24,290 nt of DNA from Fragilariopsis cylindrus CCMP1102 (GCA_900095095.1 FMBT01000685.1:1-24290), one strand, 5' to 3'. Shown: positions 1-9,816, counted from the first letter of the stretch. Numbers and translations are program-made. The notes: generated from the letters alone by a model not told the origin.

Positions 1-795
1 ATGTATCTGATTTATTTGAACACCAATTACGTACTTTAATGAAAACATTACAAATAGCGAAGTTGCTGGTAGTAGTAGTATCATTATTGTTATTAGCAGC
101 AACTACCAGATGTGATGATGATACTGATTGTATTGTTGTTGTTGTTGTTGTTGTTGTTGTTATAGGTGGTATAGTTGTTGTTGGTCTTAATTTTTCATAA
201 TATTCAGTACGTATAACTTTTAGTAGTAATAATTCTAAAAATCCTGTTATAACAAATGCTAATGATGCAATTATATATAATATAGAATAGGTTGATATCC
301 ATTGATTTGTCTTTAATGCAATATTATCATCCGACCATGCCTCACCATCATAATCCCCTGTGGCATTGGCTAACATTGCTTCTGGTGATAAAGTAGATGC
401 TGGTAATGTCCATCATTATACAAACCACCATATGGCATACAAGCATTTGCAACATAAAATATTGATCCAATAACAAATACAAAATTATTAAGAATATGTA
501 GTTTGCCAATTTTAATTTTTGTAGTAAGTACTTCAATACTATTTTCATCATCATTATCATCGTCATCATTATTAGTATTACGAACACAAATAGAATATAG
601 GACTTCACATTTATCATCATCGTAGTAACTATTACTCTCCTGATCTTCATCACCATTCGTTGCTGCTGTTTCTAATGGAGACATTACTGTTGATTTTGAA
701 TCCGTTGTTGTTGCTGTTGTGAAAGAAGTAGTATTAGCAATATCGACAGCAGTCTTGTGATCCGCCGTGCCTTCTTTAGTAGTAGTAATTGTCAT
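1..795 (-). CDS. Two-helix membrane protein, 3' part beyond the left edge, one frame break
   Basis: Not recognised as a named family. The first Met is at 795 on the minus strand. Residues 1-95 are polar, Thr-rich then acidic (DDDD and NDDEN runs). A hydrophobic helix follows at about residues 98-118 (NNFVFVIGSIFYVANAC). At about 409-414 the frame slips as if one base were missing. The other frame then stays open to base 1: a polar loop with DYDGEAWSDD, a second helix (about residues 170-190, ILYIIASLAFVITGFLELLLL split by no charge), a Thr run encoded by nine ACA codons, and an end reading KVRNWCSNKSD. The uninterrupted 130-codon continuation across the break, with the same codon style, is why I treat both parts as one gene. 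The upstream 30 bases carry CCTAA repeats. Function unknown; probably an integral membrane protein. Confidence 0.65.
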
Positions 796-1164
796 AACTT
801 TGTTTTGTCGAAGAAAACAAACCTAACCTAACCTAACTATTGATATACGTTCCTTTTTTGTCGTTTTATTTCTATCTATACAGTGCCCAATATCAAAGTG
901 TGGCTACAGCAAATATTAGAAATAAGAGAAGAAGGAAGAAGAACAAATACAACGTATCAGCGATGAAAGTATCTTCAAATAGAAAACTTTGCTAAACTAT
1001 ACAGTAGTAGCGAAGTCAATCGTCTTGCACAATAATAAGCTACCAGCAGCATACAGTAGTAGTACAATAAAACAAGACACAGTACACAAGTTGTATATGC
1101 GATGTCATGATCGATATATGCAGATTGCTGTGTGAAAGAAATGATACGAACAGCGGGCGGCGCA

Positions 1165-1179
1165 GGGGGGGGGGGGGGG
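1165..1179 (+). repeat. Poly-G run, 15 G
   Basis: Fifteen consecutive G flanked by GGGCGGCGCA and AGAAAGG. Such runs are length-unstable and can form G-quadruplex structure. The exact length in an assembly is uncertain. Confidence 0.9.
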
Positions 1180-1610
1180 AGAAAGGAAAGCGATGATGCT
1201 TAAAATGAAGAACATCTCATATAATCACCTCGATCTCCCCTCTAGCATCATCCCCGTTTATTGTTTTCGCACTTGTTTCAGCCTGCATGCCTGCATATGT
1301 CCCTCTACTGTATCACACATTCCTATATTTACTTCTTTAGCCATGTCACGAGCGAGAGAGAAAGGATGCTGTGAATGAAGTGAAGTAAAGCAAAAAAAAG
1401 GCTTACCTCGATTCGATTCGATTCGACTCCCTATCTTGTTTCCTATTTTTCTCTCCCTTTTATTTCAATACTATCACTAGTAGTGTCACGTTAACTGGCA
1501 GCCTGATATGCCACACACCTCTATTTGACTGTCGCCCTTTTTCTCAATTAGCTTTCGAACAGTGCTTCTTGTTATGGATTTCATGAAGAAGAAGAATGCG
1601 ATCGCTTGAT

Positions 1611-1798
1611 GTGCTGTGTTTCTGTTGCGGGGTACCTACTAACAAGAAAGATACAATAAAATTCTTGAGATTCTTGGTGTTCTCAATTTATCAATCTACT
1701 CTTGTGCTGTGTTGCTGTTGCGGGTTACCTAACAAGAGCGAAAGATACAATAAAATGCTGTAGATTCTTGGTGTTCTCAATTTATCAATCTACTCTTT
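1611..1798 (+). repeat. 93-base tandem duplication
   Basis: Two adjacent copies (1611-1703 and 1704 to about 1798). Both start GTGCTGTGTT and both end with TTCTCAATTTATCAATCTAC followed by TCTT. The copies differ by scattered substitutions and a few small indels, for example in the CTAACAAGA segment. No coding capacity is apparent. Confidence 0.85.
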
Positions 1799-2123
1799 TC
1801 TATTGGCTATCCAAATGCATCACATCCCATCCCATCCCATCCCATGATGGCATGAAGTATATCACATCAAGTAAAGGGAGCGCACAAAACAGGAGCGACA
1901 AAAATTTCACGCGTGACACAACGTGCGCGCGGTATAATGTCATAATAGTCACGACTGCCGATTTTATTTGATAGAGAGTTGGACGATAATGTTTTCTACT
2001 AAGTTGTTACTGTACCTTGTATTATATTTATTATTCGTTTGTACTGTAAGTACTGTAAGTATGTAAGTTAGTTATGTACTGTAAATCCTATTCTTTGTTT
2101 GAATTGTTGTTATTTTTTGATTC

Positions 2124-2555
2124 TTAGAAATTTCTTGAATCAATCCTTCCGCTTTTTTCCAATGTATCGAATTCTACTATTGATTGATCAAAACAAAATT
2201 TGATGTCTTGTTGACTCTCATCGAAATTTGCACGATAGGTTTCACATAAGTATAGTTGTAAAAAGTCAGAGACCATTGGTAGGAACGCTACTCTCCTCTC
2301 ATGCGAGTTAAAAAGAATACGATACACGATAAACGTATTACAAATCCTCGTCATTATAGCCATATACCAGCCACTCATTGACTTTGCTAATTTCCTATCC
2401 AACAGGCCAACCACAAGGACAAATAATAAAGCTAAAGTAATAACATATCGTACTACCGCACACCTTCCCTTTAGCATGATGTTATTTTCATCTTTCACTT
2501 GTATAGTGTTACTAATGATTATAGTTACAGCAGCAGCATGGTTTAATACATGCAA
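2124..2555 (-). CDS. Hypothetical small membrane protein (weak)
   Basis: A 143-codon frame with no recognised family. A strong hydrophobic helix lies at about residues 36-52 (YVITLALLFVLVVGLL). A weaker one is around residues 65-80 (WYMAIMTRICNTFIVY). A mixed polar C-terminal half follows, with FDESQQDIKFCFD and FDTLEKSGR. An internal Met at residue 27 (MLKGRCAVVRY) is another possible start, placing the helix near the N terminus like a signal anchor. There is no homology signal, so it may be a real small gene, the last exon of a larger decayed gene, or chance. Confidence 0.35.
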   Translation of the reverse strand: MHVLNHAAAVTIIISNTIQVKDENNIMLKGRCAVVRYVITLALLFVLVVGLLDRKLAKSMSGWYMAIMTRICNTFIVYRILFNSHERRVAFLPMVSDFLQLYLCETYRANFDESQQDIKFCFDQSIVEFDTLEKSGRIDSRNF

Positions 2556-3348
2556 CTCGACAATTTTAGTGCCCGTCTAGGAAACTGATATCTCAAAGTA
2601 GGAATGCATATTCAAGTTTATAAATTTTGATAGCAATACAGAATCAATTGAAGGCTAGGACGTAACAACAGCAAATATTTGTTCCATTACAATTGAATTG
2701 GGCTAGACAAGATGTATAGATTCTTTGATAGTGACGACTCAACTATTATTGTGGGGAAGGACCAAATTGAAGCATAAACACGTACACAACAGCCATTACT
2801 ACTAGATATGGTAAAGCTTATTACTGACCTAGAGACAGGAATGCTGTCTATAAGGAATGCGAATAATAAATTTACTAACATAAATGAAAAGAATTAAGGA
2901 AGGAAATAAGAATCCTGGTATCTTTGTGTTATAGATCAAACGATTTCGTCAACGTTGTATGTCCCACACAAGTAATCTTCACTGATACATCATGTTCCCA
3001 AAACTATAGAATCATGTCTTTTATATATAGTCACGATTCTACACTAGTTATATGAAATAGTACAGTATTACAAACCTCTTTCTGCTATTAATAGTATGTA
3101 TGTTGTTACCGAAAGTAGTTAAAGCACCATTCTTGTTCTATTGCTTCCTTCCCTTCTGTTAATTATTTTATTAGATACAGCTACGACTACAGCCTACGGT
3201 TTATTACCAACACAGTATGTTATGGAACGGGTTGCATCATGTCAAAGAAAATTCGGTGTTTTATTTTAGAGTAAAGTATTGTTTTTAATACAGCTTCCAG
3301 CACAATTACAGTTGCATTCCAAATTAAATGACCTCGTGCTCTCCACGC
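2556..3348. other. Gene-poor stretch with possible coding remnants
   Basis: No intact gene. On the plus strand, 2712-2897 reads as one frame interrupted by a single TAA (2775-2777). The part after the stop contains LLLDMVKLITDLETGMLSIR, which looks protein-like. A second short plus-strand frame at about 3160-3270 contains GLLPTQYVMERVASCQRKFG. Both could be decayed exons, but neither belongs to a family I can name. The minus-strand frame at 2687-2881 overlaps the first and has no independent support. Confidence 0.3.
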
Positions 3349-3678
3349 TCAGATAATATCAAGCGAATACTTACGTAGTACGTATTGACCGATTGCCAGG
3401 TGTCTTTCAAGATCGTAACTACTGGTAATCAGATTTCTGACTCGACCTTTTTTGTGTTGCGAAACACATCGGAGTAGTGTATGAATGGCGTTGAACCACG
3501 ACTTCGTTATTGATTGATTCCACGACTCATTGTCCTGATGCATGATGCCTCTAATGACCCATCCAAGATCATTTTCAAGACTCTTTTGTGAATTAAAAAA
3601 CAAGTCAAAAAACAACGCGGAGAATCTACTGCTCGATGTGCGACTCCAATAGGAGGCGCACTGTGAAGAAGATTCCAT
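3349..3678 (-). CDS. Hypothetical protein or first exon (weak)
   Basis: A 109-codon frame with no recognised domain. Residues about 45-105 look protein-like (NESWNQSITKSWFNAIHTLL, then SSYDLERHLAIGQYVLRKY). Near its 3' end the minus strand reads CTAC then GTAAGT, a good splice donor, so the last eight codons (KYSLDII and stop) may be intron and the frame may be an exon of a larger gene; I could not find a convincing next exon. The start Met at 3678 lies inside a 157-base tandem duplication whose second copy does not keep the frame open. Confidence 0.35.
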   Translation of the reverse strand: MESSSQCASYWSRTSSSRFSALFFDLFFNSQKSLENDLGWVIRGIMHQDNESWNQSITKSWFNAIHTLLRCVSQHKKGRVRNLITSSYDLERHLAIGQYVLRKYSLDII

Positions 3679-3955
3679 GCAAGATGGGGCGCTTTTGATA
3701 TATTATGATATTTATCAAGGAAATTAAACGCCCAAGATAAAATCTGACAACTATGCCTAAGCAGTTTATGCGCTCACGTACCACTCAAATATCGCTAAAA
3801 CTCTAATGGGAGGCGCACTGTGAAGAAAAATGCCATGCAAGATGGGGCGCTTTTAATATATTTATCAAGAAAATTATCCGGAAGGTTAAATCTGACAACT
3901 AGGCCTAAGCAGCTTATGCGCGATCCCCTACGATTTAAATGTCGCTAATACTTAA
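3645..3955 (+). repeat. 157-base tandem duplication
   Basis: Copy 1 spans about 3645-3801 and copy 2 about 3802-3955. Matching blocks at a constant offset of about 157 are GGAGGCGCACTGTGAAGAA, CCATGCAAGATGGGGCGCTT, AAATCTGACAACTA and CCTAAGCAG-TTATGCGC. The copies differ by small indels and substitutions. Copy 1 carries the start of the weak minus-strand frame 3349-3678, so the duplication may have copied a promoter or 5' segment. Confidence 0.85.
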
Positions 3956-4152
3956 GGAGGTTTTTTTACGATTGCTCTTGCAGCATGTCTTGTTTTGCTA
4001 AAATTAATACTCCGATGTGATTTTTGATTTTTGACTTGATTCTTCGATTTTTTGAAATACCTCATCATCTCATTATCATCAACACACAAAATCAAAAAGG
4101 AAGAAAGACCAAAACCAACATCTTACTACCCCATCGTAAACCAGAAGAAACA

Positions 4153-5681
4153 ATGAACGCCGCATTTATCGCATTATTGCTTATTGCACTACCCGCTGTT
4201 GCCCGCACATGTTCGTTTTGGAACCTCCTTCAAGAAACTATGTTGCCAATCAATCCGGAGAAGGAAGGGCAGCTGGCAAACCTATTCCTGAGTACACGCC
4301 TCAGGGCCTCAACAGTAATACAAAAGTATGCGGACGAGAAGGAGGTGCTGGAATTAATTATGACACGTGGAATGATAGTTTAGGCAATCCAATGCCTTGG
4401 GTAACCCAAGGCACGTATGCAATTGGCGGACACGTTCAAATCGATATTCTGATGACTGGTAAGTTTCTCTCTCTATAAAAAAACAAATGTTCGATGCAAT
4501 GAATTTACGAATCACGATAGAAGTAGTCTTTTTACTAACTTCTATACCTTCCTCCACAGCACATCATTTGGGTCATTTCGAAGTCAAAGCATGTGCTATG
4601 GGACGAGATAGCACGCAAGCTTGTTTCGATGAACATCCACTTGAATTTGTTAAAGACAAAGTTCATGGAATGCCAAAAGACGTTAACTACCCTAACCGTG
4701 CAATGCTTTTCGGGGATGGTGTAGACCTCTCTTATAAAATGAAGCTTCCTGACGATATTGCTGGACAAAAAGTGCTATTGCAAATTATTTACTGGACAGC
4801 TAATTCGTGCAGCTATTTGGGATACAAAGAATATTTTACAAATAATAAAACACCAAGTGGTACCAAACCGAATTGGTCACCTGGCTTAATTGATTGTCCA
4901 GAAGATCTACCTACGCTCCGTGAAGGTAAGTGAAATTAGAATGACAGCGTATATATACGTATTTGTGCTCCTGCATAATACAAAGAAAAAAGTAGTTCCG
5001 TATCAATAGCTAACATACAATTGGTTTCATGTCTTCACTTCTACTTGTACTACGTCATTAGGTGCGGAGGCTGTTACACCAGAAATTTTTGTCAACTGTG
5101 CAGAAATCACTATTGAAGGAGAACCAACACCGACAGCACCGATAGCACCAACTGCTCCTTCCCCTACACCTGCGCCTGCCCCTACACCTGTCGCACAAGA
5201 CCCGGTAGATGCACCAGTCACTGCAGGCAAATTACCTCCCGTTGATCCTGATATTGATGGTACATGTGGAACAGGTGATACTGGAAATGGTATTTGCCCG
5301 GCGCAGACGTTGTGTTGCTCAACATATGGATATTGTGGTACTATCGCAACAAAGTAAGTTTTTAATCGACTGATCGGTTGATTATTGTTACTTGATATTA
5401 TTTATTATACGTTTTCGTTTCCAAATTTTTCTCATTTCTTTCTCTCTTTCTCGCGCAATGTAATTCTTCTATTTAAAAGGCATTGTGATTCAGATCCACG
5501 TTTTATTCGTACACCACCATGTGTTGATTTAAAAGGTACTGTCTATAAGAATAAGAAGAATAACAAAAAAAAGAAAAGGAATTGTAAATGGGTTGGAGAA
5601 AACAAGAAATGTAATAAAAAATATGAAGGAGAAAAACTAAAAATTTCGTGTCCTGTCACATGTGGTATGATTTGTGAATAA
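4153..5681 (+). CDS. Secreted lytic polysaccharide monooxygenase (LPMO_10-like) with hevein-type chitin-binding module
   Basis: Four exons by my splicing: 4153-4458, 4560-4925, 5062-5353, 5480-5681; about 388 residues if one missing base is allowed near 4200. Residues 1-18 are a signal peptide (MNAAFIALLLIALPAVA). The mature chain should begin HMFVLEPPSRNY, matching the H...PPSR start of copper oxygenases, whose N-terminal His is a copper ligand. The exon 1/2 junction rebuilds MTAHHLGHFEVKAC, the region of the second copper His. IIYWTANSCSY and GYKEYF fit the family core. After a Pro/Thr/Ala linker (about 245-290) comes a hevein-like CBM18 module (about 291-324, CGTG...CPAQTLCCSTYGYCG). A Lys-rich six-Cys tail ends CPVTCGMIC, ShK-like. 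Known activity of the family is oxidative cleavage of chitin or cellulose outside the cell. The signal peptide and His lie in different frames, so the gene as written may be inactive. Confidence 0.85.
4459..4559 (+). other. Intron 1 of the monooxygenase gene (101 bases)
   Basis: Donor GTAAGT at 4459 and acceptor CCTCCACAG ending at 4559. Splicing joins ATGACTG to CACATCAT and creates the TAHHLGHFE motif with the second copper-binding His, which neither exon encodes alone. Confidence 0.85.
4926..5061 (+). other. Intron 2 of the monooxygenase gene (136 bases)
   Basis: Donor GTAAGT at 4926 and acceptor GTCATTAG ending at 5061. Splicing keeps the frame, TLREG-AEAVTPEIFVNC, and leads into the Pro/Thr linker. 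Confidence 0.8.
5354..5479 (+). other. Intron 3 of the monooxygenase gene (126 bases)
   Basis: Donor GTAAGT at 5354 and acceptor ATTTAAAAG ending at 5479. Splicing restores the last Cys of the hevein module (GTIATK-HCDSDP) and joins it to the Cys-rich tail. Confidence 0.8.
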
Positions 5682-6890
5682 CAAAACTATAAATATATAT
5701 TCTAAATGAGAGCTTGCTTGAAGTGAAAAAAAATTCTAAAGGGACGGATGGTATAAAGATATAGTAGGTAAAGCAAATGATTTGAAGAATAAAATTAATG
5801 ATTTTGATTATATAGATACTACTACTGTACTGTAGTTAGTTACTATTTCAGTTTACTAAAAATACCGCGTACTGTTGTAGACAATGATTCGATTCGATTC
5901 GATTCGATATTCGTCAGGAAATCATATCATTTGCACAAGCAGGCTATACACAAAACTATATGAATATATATATATACAGTTCTTTACTATCACATCTTTT
6001 TCATATGTCTTTCTGGTTTTTGAGATATTTTACTAATCGTAGTTAGTTGTTATCGTCGTCGTCGTCGTCGTCATTCACAAGTGGACGATGATGTGATTAC
6101 AAGTATTGCTTGTTGTTCTTTCTGATATTGTACCAAGGATAAAGAATCAACGACGGTGGATGACAATTGTGAAAGGACGTCGACGATAATGATAAGCAAT
6201 GCTTAAAAATAAAACAATATTCGTTTTGACGATCTTCTCATGCATTTACATGCCACGATTGAAAGAGACTTGTTAGAAATTTCAATCGATTGAGTCGAGT
6301 TCGCTTTTTTTTCCTAAGTAAAAATTTTACATCTAAGTTACCGGTACATACGTTGAAAACAATAATGGCATTGTTAAAACGCTTCGCTAGTATCAGGTTT
6401 TTCTTTAATTATTTCACTTCCTAACTGACATGACATACTGTACGTAATTACTGTACCCGGTACAATTTGGTAACAAGTAAGTGTGATTGCTTCGCTAACG
6501 TGGTTCGTTTACTGTTAAGTCAAGTACAATAAACACAGTAATCTTTGCTTAGGTGCTCACTCGCAAGAATACTGTTCCTAGAACAAGAACATCCCCAACC
6601 AACCTTCAACAATACATGCAGTACATACATTATCATCATTTTGGAACGCTTGCTTTTTCTCTAACGTCAAAGCAAGTCAAGTCAAGTCAAGTCAGCATGC
6701 AGTCGTACTCCGTCTCCGCCAAGTGAAAAAAAAACTTTGACAAAGCAGTTTCAAATACTGTAACTCACTGATCTTATCTTATCTTATCTGAGTGACATTG
6801 ACTTTGACTTTGACTTAGTTGATCTTCGAACACAATACACTACACTACAATACACTACACTATACTGGTTTTGCTGTTATCTTATCAAAG
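5682..6890. other. Intergenic and upstream region with pentamer repeats
   Basis: No gene seen. It contains GATTC units (about 5886-5906), GTC triplets (about 6055-6072), CAAGT units (about 6672-6694), CTTAT units (about 6774-6790), GACTTT units (about 6798-6815) and a CACTACAATA direct repeat (about 6832-6862). The last three lie directly upstream of the next gene and probably occupy its promoter and 5' leader. Copies of TACTGTA occur near 5822, 5827, 6438, 6450 and 6757. Confidence 0.6.
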
Positions 6891-9458
6891 ATGAAGAATT
6901 TATTTCGAACAACAAGGTATAAGAATGCAAAACAACAACAACAAAAATCGGTAATAGGTACATCAGCCCTTGTTGGTGTACTTGTGGAACAACCACCGCC
7001 ACTACTAGAGCCACCTAGTATTGAATCTGTGTTATTACGACATGAAATTGAAGCAATTCAACGAAATAACAGTGGAACATGGAAAACGAATCATGGTAAA
7101 AAAGCTATAACAGAGTTCAGAAGACAAGAGAAGGAGAAGAAATATAGTCAACGACGGCAACAAGAGACGAGAAAAAGTTCTACTACTTTGAATCCAAAAC
7201 GTCTATTATGTTTCAGTGGTAAAAGTAGTAGTAGTGCTACAACTAGTGATAATAATATTAATAACGACAGCAGCAGCAATGGTATTATTCCTATCATGCC
7301 ACTGCACACTGCCGAACAAGAAAAAGAAGAAGCATCAGCATCAGCTACAGCATCAGCATCAGCATCAGACGCATACTACGACGACGATAACAATGAAAGA
7401 ATACAAATGATATTACCTAATCGAAGTAGTAGTTATAACAATAGTAGCAGTGGTGGTATTATTGAATATGATAATAATGATGAATATCGTGATGATTTTA
7501 ATTCTAACGATGATCAAAGTAAAACCAAAAGTAAAAGGAGCGTAGACAATCATCCAGTTATCTTCTTAACAACTGAAAGTGCACATGATGTCCTTGCTGC
7601 AATGTCAATAGATGGTGGCGATGCATCATCATCGGTAGTAGGACTAGACGTACCAATACGTTCATTTACTACAGGATATAACAAGAATAAAAATAATGAT
7701 AATAGTAGCAACAACAACAACAACAACAACAAGCTATCATCAGAATCAGAACCAACATCACCAGCATTATGTAAATCAAAATTGGAATGGAAATCATTAG
7801 CAAATTCTGCTGCAATGCTTGCAAACGATCGTAAAAAGCCGGTGATTAAGAAGGGTGAACATTATTCCTTAGCCGATGATGTATCAACTGATGATGATGA
7901 TGATGATGATGATTATGATAATAATGAGGATGATTATGATAATGATTATGATCATAATGTTATTGGAGAAAATGAAAATAATGGAAATGATGATGATATT
8001 AATAATAATGAATCACCAATGGTGTCATCAATGTCAAAATCAGTAGGAACGACAAAAGAAACAACTCAATCTCAATCTCAACCAGTTATATTGTCACCAA
8101 AAGGTAGGATTTTACGACGACAAGATCGCGAATGTGGACAACGTGGTTATGGACAACGACGATCTAATAGTAGTATAGGTGGACAACAACGTTCTTCAAC
8201 TACAAGGAATCCAAATTTTGAACGCCCAAAAAGTGCTTTAAGAAAAATTATAATCCCAGTCCCAGTATTAACGACAACGAAGACGACGAATAGTAGTAAT
8301 CATCATCTTCTTGATACAATTACAGAAGATGAGGAAGATATTATAGAAAACGATGATGAGATATTATCAATAACAATGTCGATATCATCATCATCATCTA
8401 ATGCAACAACAACATCAACCTTTGGTGGTACACGTAGTAGTGCTCACACAACATCATCCTTTGGTGGTACACGCAGTAGTGCTTACACAACCCATAGTAG
8501 TGACAACAACGACGACGACGATAACAGTAGCGAAGATTATGATGAGGAGGAGGAGGAGGAGGAAAATATAAAACTTTTAATTAAGGGGAAATTAAAGGGA
8601 AAAAAACTCTCGTCAGTAGCAATGTTGGTGGCAGAAATTGAAAAGAAATCTCTCGTCAGTAGCAGTGCTGGTGGCAGTAGTAGAAGAAAAATAGTACCAG
8701 TAGCAGCAGCAGGAAGCCGGAATGATGACGATGATGATGGTGGTGGTGGTGGTGGTGGTGCAACTGCAACTACAATTAGTGCTGGTGCTGGTGCTGGTGC
8801 TGGTTGTAACGGTGGCGATGGTATTGGTGGTATTGATGGATTTGGTAGTCTTAATAATTATTGGCTAGGATTTTTATTTAATAATCATAAGGATAACAAT
8901 AATGAAGATGTTAACGATGACGGAGAAGAAGAAGATCAAGATCAAGATCGACGGGACGATGATGATGCACGGTCCTTTGAAGACAGTTTACCTGAATTAC
9001 CATCAAGATTATCAAATTTGGATCTACAAACCCTCGTATCGAATTTAACAGATTATACAACAGTAACAAGTGATGATGGACAACAAGATGATGATGATGA
9101 TGATGATGATGACGATGATGACGATATGAAGCAGCAACAGAAACAAGGTCTTATTCAGCAGGATATCAAATATGATGATGATGATGCTGCTGAGGAAGAC
9201 AGTAGTAAAGATGAATGTGGTGATGGTGTGGGAACTTATTTCAAGGCACTACCAATCAAACAAAAGATAGTACGATCTACATCAACATCTTCTTCAGTAC
9301 GATCCTCTACGAGCAACAACAACAACAACAATAATAAGCTCTCATCAGATCCAACACCAGCATGTAAATCAAAATCGAAATGGAAATCGTTAGCAAATTC
9401 TGCTGCAATGCGTGCAAACGATCGTAAAGAACGGGTTGATCGACTCTTTACGATTTGA
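6891..9458 (+). CDS. Large intrinsically disordered, Ser/Asn/Asp-rich protein
   Basis: One uninterrupted frame. I prefer the Met at 6891 (MKNLFRTTRYKN, 855 residues) because the codons from the upstream Met at 6819 encode repeated leader DNA. The N-terminal 120 residues are basic and may be ordered (PSIESVLLRHEIEAIQRNN, a possible helix). The rest alternates acidic runs (D8 to D13, E6), Asn and Gln runs, Ser patches, Gly/Ala runs, and basic segments such as ERPKSALRKI. A segment of about 40 residues, with KWKSLANSAAM-ANDRK, occurs twice: mid-protein and at the very C terminus. TFGGTRSSAHTT is also duplicated. There is no transmembrane helix or signal peptide, and no catalytic domain. A scaffold or nuclear/cytoplasmic regulatory role is possible but unsupported. 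Confidence 0.7.
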   Translation: MKNLFRTTRYKNAKQQQQKSVIGTSALVGVLVEQPPPLLEPPSIESVLLRHEIEAIQRNNSGTWKTNHGKKAITEFRRQEKEKKYSQRRQQETRKSSTTLNPKRLLCFSGKSSSSATTSDNNINNDSSSNGIIPIMPLHTAEQEKEEASASATASASASDAYYDDDNNERIQMILPNRSSSYNNSSSGGIIEYDNNDEYRDDFNSNDDQSKTKSKRSVDNHPVIFLTTESAHDVLAAMSIDGGDASSSVVGLDVPIRSFTTGYNKNKNNDNSSNNNNNNNKLSSESEPTSPALCKSKLEWKSLANSAAMLANDRKKPVIKKGEHYSLADDVSTDDDDDDDDYDNNEDDYDNDYDHNVIGENENNGNDDDINNNESPMVSSMSKSVGTTKETTQSQSQPVILSPKGRILRRQDRECGQRGYGQRRSNSSIGGQQRSSTTRNPNFERPKSALRKIIIPVPVLTTTKTTNSSNHHLLDTITEDEEDIIENDDEILSITMSISSSSSNATTTSTFGGTRSSAHTTSSFGGTRSSAYTTHSSDNNDDDDNSSEDYDEEEEEEENIKLLIKGKLKGKKLSSVAMLVAEIEKKSLVSSSAGGSSRRKIVPVAAAGSRNDDDDDGGGGGGGATATTISAGAGAGAGCNGGDGIGGIDGFGSLNNYWLGFLFNNHKDNNNEDVNDDGEEEDQDQDRRDDDDARSFEDSLPELPSRLSNLDLQTLVSNLTDYTTVTSDDGQQDDDDDDDDDDDDDMKQQQKQGLIQQDIKYDDDDAAEEDSSKDECGDGVGTYFKALPIKQKIVRSTSTSSSVRSSTSNNNNNNNKLSSDPTPACKSKSKWKSLANSAAMRANDRKERVDRLFTI
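7707..7841 (+). repeat. Internal repeat of the disordered protein, copy 1
   Basis: Encodes an Asn run, KLSSESEPTSP, then CKSKLEWKSLANSAAMLAND-RKK. It matches 9312-9432 at both DNA and protein level. The shared non-repetitive core (WKSLANSAAM.ANDRK) suggests a short functional motif rather than simple microsatellite growth. Confidence 0.85.
9312..9432 (+). repeat. Internal repeat of the disordered protein, copy 2
   Basis: Encodes an Asn run, KLSSDPTPACKSKSKWKSLA and NSAAMRANDRKER, nine codons before the stop. It lies about 1.6 kb from copy 1. The copy forms the C terminus, which ends VDRLFTI. Confidence 0.85.
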
Positions 9459-9816
9459 ACTGATGGAAGATCAAACACCGCTCCACGATCATGTCAAACG
9501 AGATAGCATGTACTGTAGTATTTAAATTTGGGATGCAACACTATACAATACAAAGGGTCGCCACATTTGAAAAGATAATGATAGTAAACACTATTCACTT
9601 TTTCCTTAAATATTCAATGCTTAGCATTATAATATTATCATTCCTAGCAAAAGATTTAACACCTGTATTTTGAACACTAATGAGGATACCTAGGACCTAG
9701 TAGCATGTAGCATGTAGCACTCTAGTTATAATGGATGGAACAAACACGAAAAGCATGCCATGCCATTGCATCAAATAATGATCATAGAGTATACAGATTA
9801 AATTTGTTCATCACTA

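Larger units (their letters stand above)
796..2123. other. Non-coding stretch with microsatellites
   Basis: No convincing gene. Two short plus-strand frames (1193-1378 and 1702-1971) have no domain and overlap repeats. The stretch holds three CCTAA units at about 820-836, just upstream of the minus-strand gene and probably in its promoter, an ATTCG pentamer repeat at about 1411-1425, a G15 run, a 93-base tandem duplication, CATCC pentamers at about 1820-1844, and several copies of TACTGTA/TACAGTA (near 999, 1051, 1308, 2010, 2046, 2057, 2074). Confidence 0.6.

Noticed and set aside
819..837. CCTAA repeats resembling telomere sequence
   Set aside because: Only three pentamer units, not the TTAGGG hexamer, inside a gene-bearing region next to a start codon.
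4024..4152. Upstream in-frame Met for the monooxygenase gene
   Set aside because: The extra 43 residues would bury the signal peptide; the Met at 4153 directly precedes the hydrophobic signal and has a good A-rich context.
7550..7732. Minus-strand Leu-rich frame inside the disordered protein gene
   Set aside because: It is the complement of the Asn-codon microsatellite.
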